Positions 7,384 to 15,341 of a DNA stretch of 15,515 bases are shown here, piece by piece. Origin of the DNA: an uncultured Collinsella sp. (GTDB lineage: Bacteria; Actinomycetota; Coriobacteriia; Coriobacteriales; Coriobacteriaceae); the NCBI GenBank assembly GCA_934630385.1, contig CAKTWE010000041.1, positions 1 through 15,515 on the forward strand, given 5' to 3'. Under the pieces are notes generated by a model. The model was given only the letters and a program-made list of their open reading frames with translations. It was not told the origin of the DNA and made no database searches. Every line of letters begins with the position of its first letter. Within the stretch, counting starts at the first letter, position 1. A program made the translations under genes and the position numbers.

Positions 7384-8790
7384 CTATTCCATTTGCGTTT
7401 TCGCTGCGGCGGCAAGCTGGGCCACGTAGTCCTTAAACACGCGGCCGCGCTCCTCATAGCCCGAGAACTCATCAAATGAAGAACAGGCGGGAGAAAGCAG
7501 GATCACGTCGCCACGGCTCGACAGCGAACGGGCAACGTCCACGGCGTCGCGCAGGTCGTCAGCCTGAGCGATATCAACGTCACCATCGACATCGGCCTCG
7601 TCCATAGCGGCGGTAAAGCGCTCGCGAGCGTCGCCAAAGCAGACCACCGAGCGAACGTTATCCATGACAACGCGGGCAAAGTCCGCGAGCGGCGTACCCT
7701 TATCGTGGCCGCCGAGCAGCAAGATCACGTCGTCGTCGGGAAACGCCGTCAGGGCCTTCTCAACCGCATCGGTGTTCGTCGCCTTGGAATCGTTGACGTA
7801 GCGAACGCCGTCGATCTCGCCGCAGGGCTCCACACGGTGCTCGAGCGGCTGGAACGAGGCCAGGCCGCGGCAGACGCCGTCGACATCGGCACCGACGGCC
7901 AGGGCAGCCGTGGCGGCGCACAGGGCATTGATGACATTGTGATGTCCGGAGATTTTGAGCTCGGATGTGGCGATGAGCGGGGTCTCGACGCCCTTCAGGC
8001 GAACGACCATCTTGCCATCGCGCACAAATGCGGCGTCCTCCCCCTCTGGCTCGTCAAAGGCGACCTTGCAGATGCGACGACCCGGCGTGTAGATATACTC
8101 ATCAAACTCATGGATACCGGCGTCCTCGACGTCGATAACCACAAGGTCATCGTCAACCATATTCTCGAAGAGCTTGATCTTGGCGAGCGCATAGTTCTTA
8201 TGGCTCTTGTGCCAACCCAGGTGATCGGGCGTGATATTGAGCAGCACCGCCACGCGGGGGTGCAGTTCAGTCGTCGTTGCAATCTGATAGCTCGATAGCT
8301 CCGCTACAAACCACTCGTTGTGAGCGCGGCCGTCGATTTCGTTCACCGGAGGCTCACCGATGTTGCCGACAGCAACGCTCGCCTCGCCCGCCGCCTTAAG
8401 CAGGTAGTCGGTCAGCGACGTGGTGGTCGTCTTGCCGTTGGTGCCCGTGATGGCGATCCAGTTTTGGGGAGACAGGCGGTAGGCAAACTCGGGCTCACCC
8501 ATGATCTGGGCAGCGTGATCGCGGCCAGCCTTAAAGAATGCCGAGAACTCCGAGATGCCCGGGCATGTCACGCATACGTCGTAGGCTCCCTCTACCTGCT
8601 CGGTGCCATAGACAAACGACGCGCCCATAGCCTCGAGCGCACGCGTGGCATCATTGGGCTCGGAGGTGCCGCCGCCATAGACGGTGACGGCACTCACGCG
8701 CTCGGAGTGTGCAAGCGCCCAACGCGCGACATCAAGGCCAGATTTACCCTGACCCAAAACAAGCAGGCTAAAGGAATCTGCAAGAGGCAT
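7384..8790 (-). CDS. murD: UDP-N-acetylmuramoylalanine--D-glutamate ligase MurD
   Basis: MurD adds D-Glu to UDP-MurNAc-L-Ala using ATP. The 468 residues cover all three Mur ligase domains. Seen: a shortened N-terminal nucleotide fold (VLGQGKSGLDVARW, 11-24), the P-loop GTNGKTTT (116-123), ELSSYQ (164-169), NITPDHL (185-191), FQPLEHRVE (313-321), NDSKATN (333-339), LLLGGHDKG (357-365) and the MurD-specific LLSPACSSFDEF (431-442) with YEERGRVF (445-452). The last distinguishes it from MurC, MurE and MurF. The ATG lies 9 nt after the mraY stop with only a weak Shine-Dalgarno, so translation is probably coupled to mraY. ftsW follows after 9 nt. Confidence 0.97.
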   Translation of the reverse strand: MPLADSFSLLVLGQGKSGLDVARWALAHSERVSAVTVYGGGTSEPNDATRALEAMGASFVYGTEQVEGAYDVCVTCPGISEFSAFFKAGRDHAAQIMGEPEFAYRLSPQNWIAITGTNGKTTTTSLTDYLLKAAGEASVAVGNIGEPPVNEIDGRAHNEWFVAELSSYQIATTTELHPRVAVLLNITPDHLGWHKSHKNYALAKIKLFENMVDDDLVVIDVEDAGIHEFDEYIYTPGRRICKVAFDEPEGEDAAFVRDGKMVVRLKGVETPLIATSELKISGHHNVINALCAATAALAVGADVDGVCRGLASFQPLEHRVEPCGEIDGVRYVNDSKATNTDAVEKALTAFPDDDVILLLGGHDKGTPLADFARVVMDNVRSVVCFGDARERFTAAMDEADVDGDVDIAQADDLRDAVDVARSLSSRGDVILLSPACSSFDEFSGYEERGRVFKDYVAQLAAAAKTQME

Positions 8791-8799
8791 GAAAAACCA

Positions 8800-9819
8800 C
8801 TATCCCAACTGGAAGAACAAAGCGAGGCCCAGGGCACCAAATGCCGCGGCGACAATCCAAAAGCGAATGACAACCTTGGTCTCGGCCCAGCCCTTCTTTT
8901 CGAAATGATGATGAATGGGCGCCATAAGGAAGACGCGCTTATGCGTAAAGTGGAAGTAGACGACCTGAATCATGACCGAGAGGGTCTCGACGATAAACAG
9001 GCCACCGATGATAAGTGAAACGACCTCCGTGTTGGTCATGATGGACGTGCAGGCAAAAGCTGCACCCAAGGCAAGAGAGCCGGTATCACCCATAAAGATG
9101 CTTGCGGGATAGCAGTTGAACCACAAAAAGCCCAGGCAAGCGCCAGCGCATGCGGTGCAGAAGATAGACAGGTTCACGTCGCCATGCAAAAACGCCATTG
9201 CGGCCATCGCGAGCATGGCGATCATAGAGGTACCGCCAGCAAGGCCGTCCAGGCCATCGGTCAGGTTCACGGCGTTAGAAAGACCGGCGATCATGAGCCA
9301 GCAAAAAACAATGTAGAGCCACGGGAACGAGAAGCCGCAGATGGTGGTTGAAAGCACACCCAGGTCAATAGCCAGGCCGCCGGGGAAACGAATCTCGGGG
9401 GCGACGCCGCACCAGTTGACGGCAAGAACGGTAAAGGTAACACAGATGATAGTTAGGCCGATCATCTTGGCGTGAGGCGTCAGACCGAGCGAGCGACCGT
9501 GCGTAACGGAGGTCAGGTCATCGATGAGACCAAGAACGCCAGTCGCCAGCGTGGCGAGCAGCACAAGCACGAGCTCGGTGGTGAGCTTGCCCATCAACAG
9601 GCACGTCAGCGAAACGGCGACCAGGATGATGACGCCACCCATGGTGGGCGTGCCCTGCTTAATCAGGTGGCGCTTGGGGCCATCGGCGCGAACCTGTTGG
9701 CCGATACCCTCGACCTTCAGGAGCTTAATCCACCACGGCATGAGCAGCATCGCGATGATAGCGGCGATGCCCAATCCCAAAAAGGCCTGGTACGTAGGAT
9801 ACGAAGGATTGCCGAACAT
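8800..9819 (-). CDS. mraY: Phospho-N-acetylmuramoyl-pentapeptide transferase MraY
   Basis: MraY transfers phospho-MurNAc-pentapeptide to undecaprenyl phosphate, giving lipid I, the first membrane step. The 339 residues contain about ten hydrophobic segments, starting at 12-30. Family motifs: GTPTMGG (56-62), the aspartate pair in LIDDLTS (98-104), NAVNLTDGLDGLAGG (182-196), the catalytic-loop Asp245 in SIFMGDTGSLALG (240-252), and the cytoplasmic PIHHHFEKKGW (301-311). The ATG is only 3 nt past the murF stop and lacks a close Shine-Dalgarno; GGAAGG is about 13 nt upstream, so reinitiation after murF is likely. murD follows 9 nt downstream. MraY is the target of several nucleoside antibiotics. 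Confidence 0.98.
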   Translation of the reverse strand: MFGNPSYPTYQAFLGLGIAAIIAMLLMPWWIKLLKVEGIGQQVRADGPKRHLIKQGTPTMGGVIILVAVSLTCLLMGKLTTELVLVLLATLATGVLGLIDDLTSVTHGRSLGLTPHAKMIGLTIICVTFTVLAVNWCGVAPEIRFPGGLAIDLGVLSTTICGFSFPWLYIVFCWLMIAGLSNAVNLTDGLDGLAGGTSMIAMLAMAAMAFLHGDVNLSIFCTACAGACLGFLWFNCYPASIFMGDTGSLALGAAFACTSIMTNTEVVSLIIGGLFIVETLSVMIQVVYFHFTHKRVFLMAPIHHHFEKKGWAETKVVIRFWIVAAAFGALGLALFFQLG

Positions 9820-9822
9820 GGA

Positions 9823-11247
9823 CTAGCACACACCTTCCACAAAGCGATCGAGCTCAACGAAGCGGGAACCCTTAACCAGTACGACGTCGTCCTTTTCGAG
9901 CGCGGCACCCATACGGTCGAGCACCTGCTGATAATCAGCGAACACCTGGATACGGTCCTCGTCCATACCCATCATGCGAGCGGACTCGGCCATGAGGGCA
10001 GCATGCTCACCGCCCACGCACGCCAGCATATCGAGCTTCTTGGCCGCGGCATAGGCGCCCACAAGCTCGTGCATGCGCGCGGCCTCGTCGCCCATCTCGC
10101 CCATCTCGCCCAAGATTGCCATGCGCGAGCCGGAGCAAGATAGCGAGCACAGCAGATCGAGACCGGCAGCCATGGACTCGGCACTGGCGTTATAGGAGTC
10201 GTCGATGATGCGCGCACCGCTGGCGGCGTGCTTGATCTCCTGGCGATGACCGGTGATCGTCAGCCCCCTAAAGGCGGCATCGATCTGTTCCGGCGTCACG
10301 CCCAAGCGAATGCCGACTGCGGCTGCCTTTACGGCATTGGGGACAGACTGTGCGCCGGGAATGGCAAGCATGGTCTCGATGCGCTCGCCTGCGCCAAAAT
10401 CGAGCGTAAAGACCGGACGGCCCTCGTCGTCGACGTGAATGTCGCGCGCGCAGACCTCATCATCATCCGAAACGCCGGCGAGCATCACATCAACGCCCGC
10501 GGGCGCGGCAAACGTATCGCGAATGAACGGGGTAAAGTCGTCCTCACCGCCAAGCACAAGCAGCGGAGAGAAGTCATCGGCGGCACGCATACCCTGGACG
10601 ATCTCGGACTTGGCACGCGCGATATTCTCGCGGCTGCCCAAAATGCCGATATGCGAGGTGCCGATCTTGGTCACGATGGCGAAATTTGGATTGGCGGAAC
10701 GGGACAGGCGCTCGATCTCGTGGAAATGGTTCATGCCCATCTCGAGCACCAGGACCTCAGTATCAGCCGGAGCAGAGAGCACCGTGAGTGGCATGCCGAT
10801 CAAATTGTTGAAATTGCCTTTGGTAGCCCAGACGCGATAGCGCTTGGAAAGCACCGCGGCGAGCACATCCTTGGTCGTGGTCTTGCCGATCGAGCCGGTA
10901 ATACCAATGACCAGACACCCAAGCTGCGTGCGATAGGCATGTGCCAGGCGCAGCAAAAATTCCTCGGGATCATTCGTCAGCAGAACGGCGCAGTCCTTGT
11001 CCTGGGCAAGTGAAAGCAAGTCGTCATCGGGCTCGCGGGTAAGCACGACCGCGCCGGCACCCGACTCGATAGCCCGAGGAGCAAAATCGTTTCCGTCGAC
11101 CTTTTCGCCCGGGAAGGCGACAAAAATCGTCCCTTCCTCAACCTGACGCGAATCGATAACGCACCCGCGGCAAACTCGATCGGTCTGCTCCGTCACGGTT
11201 CGGGCCCCTGTTGCGGCCGCGAGGTTGTTGACGGCGATCTCTATCAT
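9823..11247 (-). CDS. murF: UDP-MurNAc-tripeptide D-alanyl-D-alanine ligase MurF
   Basis: MurF adds the D-Ala-D-Ala dipeptide to complete the UDP-MurNAc-pentapeptide. The 474 residues show the family order: an N-terminal substrate domain with CVIDSRQVEEGTIFVAFPG (29-47), the P-loop ITGSIGKTTTK (116-126), TKGNFNNLIGMP (142-153), EMGMNH (169-174), HRQEI (334-338), DDSYNA (349-354) and the terminal VLVKGSR (456-462). TKGNFNN and DDSYNA distinguish MurF from MurE. The ATG follows GGGGAG at about 6 nt. It comes 125 nt after ftsI, where murE usually lies in such clusters, and runs into mraY with a 3-nt gap. Confidence 0.96.
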   Translation of the reverse strand: MIEIAVNNLAAATGARTVTEQTDRVCRGCVIDSRQVEEGTIFVAFPGEKVDGNDFAPRAIESGAGAVVLTREPDDDLLSLAQDKDCAVLLTNDPEEFLLRLAHAYRTQLGCLVIGITGSIGKTTTKDVLAAVLSKRYRVWATKGNFNNLIGMPLTVLSAPADTEVLVLEMGMNHFHEIERLSRSANPNFAIVTKIGTSHIGILGSRENIARAKSEIVQGMRAADDFSPLLVLGGEDDFTPFIRDTFAAPAGVDVMLAGVSDDDEVCARDIHVDDEGRPVFTLDFGAGERIETMLAIPGAQSVPNAVKAAAVGIRLGVTPEQIDAAFRGLTITGHRQEIKHAASGARIIDDSYNASAESMAAGLDLLCSLSCSGSRMAILGEMGEMGDEAARMHELVGAYAAAKKLDMLACVGGEHAALMAESARMMGMDEDRIQVFADYQQVLDRMGAALEKDDVVLVKGSRFVELDRFVEGVC

Positions 11248-11295
11248 TGCAGCTCCCCTATAAACCTAATAATGCTACCGGCGTATTGTATCCCA

Positions 11296-11332
11296 GCGCC
11301 ACTCATGCGTGGTGCAGGGCGTGTGAACACCC
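11296..11332 (+). repeat. Two adjacent hairpins in the ftsI-murF gap
   Basis: Two inverted repeats lie side by side in the 125-nt gap: GCGCCAC-tcatgc-GTGGTGC (11296-11315) and GGGCGT-GTGA-ACACCC (11317-11332). Both fold better as plus-strand RNA, and the second is followed by TTTAGTTT on that strand. On the operon strand neither has a trailing T-run, so termination there is not indicated. They could be mRNA processing or stability elements, or the end signal of an antisense transcript. No convincing promoter was seen in the gap. Confidence 0.4.
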
Positions 11333-11372
11333 TTTAGTTTAAACAATGGACGTACCAAATAGGACAACCCCC

Positions 11373-13238
11373 CTACTTGGTGCGCGGGATACCCAAAACA
11401 TCGAGCGCGTTGGCCATAATACTCTGAAACGGAATCGCGGCGGCATCCGAGCCGCTCGGCGTGCCGTCGAGCGTGATGTAGCACAGCACCTTGGGCGACT
11501 GAGCCGGGGCAAAGCCCATGAAGGAAGACATATAGTTCTCCTTGAGGTAGCCGCCGTTTTCGTCCGCGCGCTCCGCCGTGCCGGTCTTGCCCGCCACGTC
11601 ATAGCCGTCCACGGCACCGCCCACGCCCGTACCCTCTGACACGACCGTCTGCATGCACGATGTCACCTGGGAGGCGGCATCCTCAGAAATCGCACGCTCG
11701 CCTTCGCCCCAGTCCTTCTCGTCGCCCTTGCTTGACTTATAGAAGTGCGGGGTCATCATCACGCCACCGTTGGCGATACCGCCCACGGCACGTGCGATCT
11801 CAATCGGTGAGACAGACAGCGCCTGGCCAAAGCTCATCGAGCCCAGCGTGGCGCCATCGTACTGGTCTCGTTCCTTGACGATGCCCAGGCTTTCACCCGG
11901 AAAATCGACGCCCGAACTGTGACCGATGCCCCACTTATCCACATAGGCGGCAAAGTCATCCGCACCGATTTTGCGCCCCACCAAGACAAAGCCCACGTTG
12001 GACGAGCGGCGCATCATCTCGCGCACGTCCATGGTCATGGTGTAGTCGCGCTTGTCGGCGTCGGTTACGGTATCGTCGCCCACCTTGATGCTCGCCGGAA
12101 CCTCAAACGACGTGCTCGAGCGTACGGCGCCCACATCGAAGCCGGTGCCGGCAACGAGCGTTTTGAAAACCGAGCCGGGCTCGTAGGCATCGGTGACCAG
12201 GCGCAGGTTCATGTCCTCGGTCTTGGCGTTCTCCAAGTTGGTCTGATCGTACGTGGGATACGAGCACGCCGCCAGAATCTCACCGGTCGTGGGGTCCGTC
12301 ACCAGGGCCGAGCCGTTCTTTGCCTTGGTCTTCTCGACCGCCTCGGCAAGGGCATCCTCGGCCGCGCGCTGGATATTGACGTCGAGCGTCGTCACGATGT
12401 CCACGCCGTCAACCGCCGCCACCTTTTTATAGGCGCCGCCCGCGATATAGCTATCGTCTCTCGCTCGCTCGCGAACCAGCGAACCGTTCGTTCCGGTCAA
12501 AAGCTTGTTGTACTGCTTCTCGAGGCCCGTCAGGCCATCGTTATCCACATTCACCACGCCTAGCACCTGCGACGCCAGGTTGCCATAAGGGTATACGCGC
12601 TTCATGGCCTGCTCAAAGAGCACGCCGGGCAGATTCTTCTTCTCCAGCGCCGCGGCATCGTCCTCGTCCACCTGACGTTTGATATACACCCAGGAGCCAT
12701 CCGACTCAACGAGCTCGCGGCAGGTCTTTTTATCGATTCCCGTGGCTTTGACCAGCGCCGATACCGTCTTGTCCACATCCTCGACCAGCTGCGGGTTTAC
12801 GGCGATATTGCGGCACTCGACCGACGACGTCAGTACGTTGCCGTTGCGGTCGTAGATCGTACCGCGTTTGGCATAGAGTGTCTGTGCGAGCAGGCGACGC
12901 GCGTCGGCGCGATCGCGCAGCTTATCGGCTTCCACGATTTGATAGTCGGCAAGGCGAAGGACACCCAGGCCCATACCAAACCCGATTATGCCCAAGACGG
13001 CATTGCGACGGGGCAGCGGCGTGCCCGTGAGCCATTCGGTCGACAAGCCCTTACGCGGCCTGGTGCTATGCATTTGAGGACCATTCGAGCCGCGGAGGCG
13101 CGACGCGGGGTCATTGCCACGGGACGGCCCGGCGTTGTAAGATGGCCGACCCGCTCCTTGATAACCAGAGCGTCCCCGCGAAGAGGGACGCCCAGAACCG
13201 CGATTCCCATCGGGACCGCGGTGATAGTCATTTGTCAT
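11373..13238 (-). CDS. ftsI: Septal transpeptidase FtsI (class B penicillin-binding protein)
   Basis: FtsI (PBP3, SpoVD/PBP2B-like) cross-links septal peptidoglycan and works with FtsW. The 621 residues comprise a basic Gly/Arg/Ser/Pro-rich cytoplasmic tail (1-78), a single membrane anchor (about 79-98), a dimerisation/pedestal domain starting at RGTIYDRNG (125-133), and a transpeptidase domain with the three active-site motifs: SVFK (356-359, acylated Ser356), SSN (412-414) and KTGT (551-554). No PASTA domains follow; the protein ends soon after the catalytic domain. It starts 17 nt after the ftsL-like gene. The next gene is murF rather than murE. The N-terminal tail is longer than the short tail of the E. 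coli enzyme. Confidence 0.96.
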   Translation of the reverse strand: MTNDYHRGPDGNRGSGRPSSRGRSGYQGAGRPSYNAGPSRGNDPASRLRGSNGPQMHSTRPRKGLSTEWLTGTPLPRRNAVLGIIGFGMGLGVLRLADYQIVEADKLRDRADARRLLAQTLYAKRGTIYDRNGNVLTSSVECRNIAVNPQLVEDVDKTVSALVKATGIDKKTCRELVESDGSWVYIKRQVDEDDAAALEKKNLPGVLFEQAMKRVYPYGNLASQVLGVVNVDNDGLTGLEKQYNKLLTGTNGSLVRERARDDSYIAGGAYKKVAAVDGVDIVTTLDVNIQRAAEDALAEAVEKTKAKNGSALVTDPTTGEILAACSYPTYDQTNLENAKTEDMNLRLVTDAYEPGSVFKTLVAGTGFDVGAVRSSTSFEVPASIKVGDDTVTDADKRDYTMTMDVREMMRRSSNVGFVLVGRKIGADDFAAYVDKWGIGHSSGVDFPGESLGIVKERDQYDGATLGSMSFGQALSVSPIEIARAVGGIANGGVMMTPHFYKSSKGDEKDWGEGERAISEDAASQVTSCMQTVVSEGTGVGGAVDGYDVAGKTGTAERADENGGYLKENYMSSFMGFAPAQSPKVLCYITLDGTPSGSDAAAIPFQSIMANALDVLGIPRTK

Positions 13239-13255
13239 ACTCAGCTACCGTCTTG

Positions 13256-13726
13256 TTACTGAGCGGTCGCGGTCGCGCTGGCGCCCGCGGCTGCATCCTG
13301 CGAAAAATCAAGTGTAACGCTCTCGCTGGGCTCCACCATGCCATAAGCACCCGCAAGATCGCGAATGCGCGTATCGGCACCATAAACAGAGTGCATGACC
13401 TCAAGGTCAGAGCTCTCATCGGTCGCCTTCTCGAGCGTGTTGGTGAGCTCGGCGTTGCTGTTGAGCACCTGGGCTGTAACGCCAGCAAGTGCCACGCGGG
13501 CGACGCCAATCGTCATGAAGATGGCCGCAATGATGCAAAACGTTTTAAGAACGCTCATGAAAACCGGGCTTACCGCCTGGTTTGCCTGACGGCCCGCGCC
13601 CGTGTAGACATCAAAGCGCGGCGTGCGCTGCTCGCGGGGAGCAACGGGGGCCTGCGGTGCCTCACGATAGGCGGGCATGGCGTTCATATCATAGGCGAGT
13701 GCTGCGTTTGAGGTGTTGTAGCCCAT
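13256..13726 (-). CDS. ftsL: FtsL-like bitopic divisome protein
   Basis: FtsL-type proteins join FtsQ and DivIC in a membrane complex that activates FtsW and FtsI. The 156 residues show little recognisable sequence identity, but the layout fits: a cytoplasmic tail (1-55) rich in Ala/Pro/Arg, one membrane segment (about 56-80, VFMSVLKTFCIIAAIF onward), then a short coiled-coil-like stretch (about 84-112) and RIRDLAGAYGMVEPSESVTL (120-139), resembling the conserved end of FtsL/DivIC proteins. An Ala/Thr-rich tail closes it. Position between rsmH and ftsI is the classic ftsL slot. GGAGG lies 9 nt before the ATG. The name rests on position and topology; a DivIC-like septum formation initiator is the alternative. 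Confidence 0.75.
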   Translation of the reverse strand: MGYNTSNAALAYDMNAMPAYREAPQAPVAPREQRTPRFDVYTGAGRQANQAVSPVFMSVLKTFCIIAAIFMTIGVARVALAGVTAQVLNSNAELTNTLEKATDESSDLEVMHSVYGADTRIRDLAGAYGMVEPSESVTLDFSQDAAAGASATATAQ

Positions 13727-13816
13727 GATATGCCGCCTCCCATCCCGAGTACGTTGGTAGTGTGTTTAAGCTTCGTTTATGGTGCGAGCGGGAGGTCCAA
13801 TATCGCGCGCGTAACG

Positions 13817-14782
13817 CTACAAGCGCTCCGCCACGCGGATTTTGGCTGATCTCGCCCGAGGGTTGCGCGCAACCTCATCGGGTTGGGCAACCAAGGGTTT
13901 ACGGGTGATGACCTTGAGTATCGGCACGTTGCCGCACACGCACACCGGAATCTCCGGCGGACACGTGCACCCCTGGCTCATCTCCTTAAAGTGGTTCTTT
14001 ACGATACGGTCCTCGAGCGAGTGATACGAGATAACGCAGATGCGTCCGCCCGGGTTGAGCCACCTGGTGGCGGCGTCAAGCCCTCGCTCGAGCACATCGA
14101 GCTCGTGATTGACCTCGATGCGAATGGCCTGGAAGCTCTTCTTGGCCGGGTGTCCGCCATGCCGACGAGCGGCAGCCGGAATGCCAGCCTTGATGATCTC
14201 GACAAATTGGCCTGTAGTTTCGATCGGTTCTTGCTCGCGACGGTGCACGATCTCGCGCGCAATCTGCGAGGCGAACTTCTCTTCGCCGTAGACGCGTAGA
14301 ATCCGGGCGAGGTCGTGTTCGTTATAGGTGTTGATGACCTCAGCTGCGTTTAAGGTGTTATTTCCCGGATCCATCCGCATGTCCAATGGGGCATCCTCGT
14401 TATACGAAAAGCCCCTGCCAGGGATATCGAGTTGCGGTGACGAAACGCCCAAGTCGAACAGGAAGCCATCGACCCCGGGCACCTCGGCCGAGCAAAGCAG
14501 CTCGTCCAAGTCGCCGAAGTTGCCCTTCAGCAGCTGGTGCGGTACGCCGGGAACCTCGCGGTCCAGACGGGCACCAGCGGCCTCAAGGGCCATGTCGTCC
14601 TGATCGACGCCGAGCAAAAGGCCGGTCTCCCCCACCTGCGCGGCCATCTTTACCGAATGGCCGGCACCGCCAAGGGTGCAGTCGCAGACGACGGAGCCGC
14701 TCTTTAGCTGCAGCGACTCAAGCACTTCGCCGAGCATGACAGGTTCATGCCGATATTCTTGTGTCAAGATCCCACGCTCCAT
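13817..14782 (-). CDS. rsmH: 16S rRNA (cytosine-1402-N4)-methyltransferase RsmH (MraW)
   Basis: RsmH methylates N4 of C1402 in the ribosomal P site using S-adenosylmethionine. The 321 residues carry the SAM-binding TLGGAGHS (36-43), DLGVSSPQLD (110-119), GFSYNEDAPLDMRMD (124-138), HPAKKSFQAIRIEVN (211-225) and SYHSLEDRIVK (252-262). A cysteine cluster, CTCPPEIPVCVCG (272-284), resembles the zinc-binding-like stretch seen in many homologues. It lies 20 nt after mraZ. The assigned ATG (14780-14782) has only a weak AACGG upstream; a TTG six codons later, preceded by GGAG, is possible. The 90-nt gap after it, before ftsL, holds nothing I can name beyond the ftsL ribosome binding site. Confidence 0.97.
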   Translation of the reverse strand: MERGILTQEYRHEPVMLGEVLESLQLKSGSVVCDCTLGGAGHSVKMAAQVGETGLLLGVDQDDMALEAAGARLDREVPGVPHQLLKGNFGDLDELLCSAEVPGVDGFLFDLGVSSPQLDIPGRGFSYNEDAPLDMRMDPGNNTLNAAEVINTYNEHDLARILRVYGEEKFASQIAREIVHRREQEPIETTGQFVEIIKAGIPAAARRHGGHPAKKSFQAIRIEVNHELDVLERGLDAATRWLNPGGRICVISYHSLEDRIVKNHFKEMSQGCTCPPEIPVCVCGNVPILKVITRKPLVAQPDEVARNPRARSAKIRVAERL

Positions 14783-14802
14783 CCGTTACTCGTGCCTTGC
14801 CC

Positions 14803-15237
14803 TTACGAGAAGAAGAGGTCCAGCAGGGCCTCGTCGTCATCGTCCTCATCGGCCGCGGCGCGATCCCAAACCTCAAGGTGGTCGTAGTTACCCACAACCG
14901 TGACCTCGCGGTCGAGGTTCGCCTGCTTGCGGAGAGACTCAGAAAGACCGATGCGACCGGCGCTGTCCACATCCATCGACGTGGTGCGCTTGTTGATCGC
15001 CCTCATGAGCTTCTGGTCGTTGATGTCACGCGGGTTAAAACCCTCGTGGCCCTCACGACCCGCGAAGAGTCCTTCGACCCACTTATCGAAGGCCTCGGCA
15101 GAGAACACGTACAGAGCATCGACATCCAGGGCTTTGAACACGCGAACGTGCTCTCCAAGCTCATCGCGAAGGGGTGCAGGCAGGGACAGACGACCTTTTG
15201 CATCGAGATTGCGCTCGTATGCACCCGTCATTCCCAT
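14803..15237 (-). CDS. mraZ: Transcriptional regulator MraZ
   Basis: MraZ is an AbrB-fold DNA-binding protein. In E. coli it represses the dcw promoter by binding TGGGN repeats. The 144 residues contain both tandem half-domains with their DxxxR signatures: DAKGR (12-16) and DSAGR (91-95). The protein ends in an unusual acidic and hydrophobic tail (EDDDDEALLDLFFS, 131-144). The ATG at 15235-15237 follows GGGGAGG (about 15244-15250) with a 6-nt spacer; a second in-frame ATG lies two codons in. As the first gene after a clear promoter and a TGGGG-rich tract, it probably controls its own operon. Confidence 0.96.
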   Translation of the reverse strand: MGMTGAYERNLDAKGRLSLPAPLRDELGEHVRVFKALDVDALYVFSAEAFDKWVEGLFAGREGHEGFNPRDINDQKLMRAINKRTTSMDVDSAGRIGLSESLRKQANLDREVTVVGNYDHLEVWDRAAADEDDDDEALLDLFFS

Positions 15238-15273
15238 GTGCGCCCTCCCCTCGGTTACTCAGATGGCACGTAC

Positions 15274-15290
15274 GCGGGGAACCACCCCGC
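15274..15290. repeat. Dyad B: GCGGGG-TGGTT-CCCCGC in the mraZ leader
   Basis: It has the same 13-bp core as dyad A (GGGGTGGTTCCCC), but the outer two base pairs changed together from AT/AT to GC/GC. It starts 37 bp from dyad A and falls about +9 to +25 from the predicted start, so it would also form a stable 5' RNA hairpin. Confidence 0.75.
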
Positions 15291-15305
15291 CTGTCGACGT
15301 CATTA

Positions 15306-15334
15306 ATAATATGGGGAACCACCCCATTTTTCAA
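15306..15334 (-). promoter_or_regulatory. Main mraZ/dcw promoter
   Basis: On the minus strand TTGAAA (15329-15334) and TATTAT (15306-15311) are separated by 17 nt, the optimal spacing for the housekeeping sigma factor; both hexamers are near consensus. Start of transcription is expected near 15299, giving a leader of about 62 nt to mraZ. The spacer is almost entirely filled by the dyad at 15311-15327. Confidence 0.75.
15311..15327. repeat. Dyad A: ATGGGG-TGGTT-CCCCAT in the promoter spacer
   Basis: A perfect 6-bp-arm inverted repeat (minus strand ATGGGGTGGTTCCCCAT) lies between the -35 and -10 of the mraZ promoter. As DNA it is a good operator candidate. It contains a TGGGG unit (15322-15326). 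It sits upstream of the predicted start site, so it is not expected in the mraZ mRNA. Confidence 0.75.
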
Positions 15335-15341
15335 CACCTTT

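Noticed and set aside
13727..13816. Possible promoter in the rsmH-ftsL gap
   Set aside because: TTGGAC and CATAAA are present but only 13 nt apart; nothing convincing remains.
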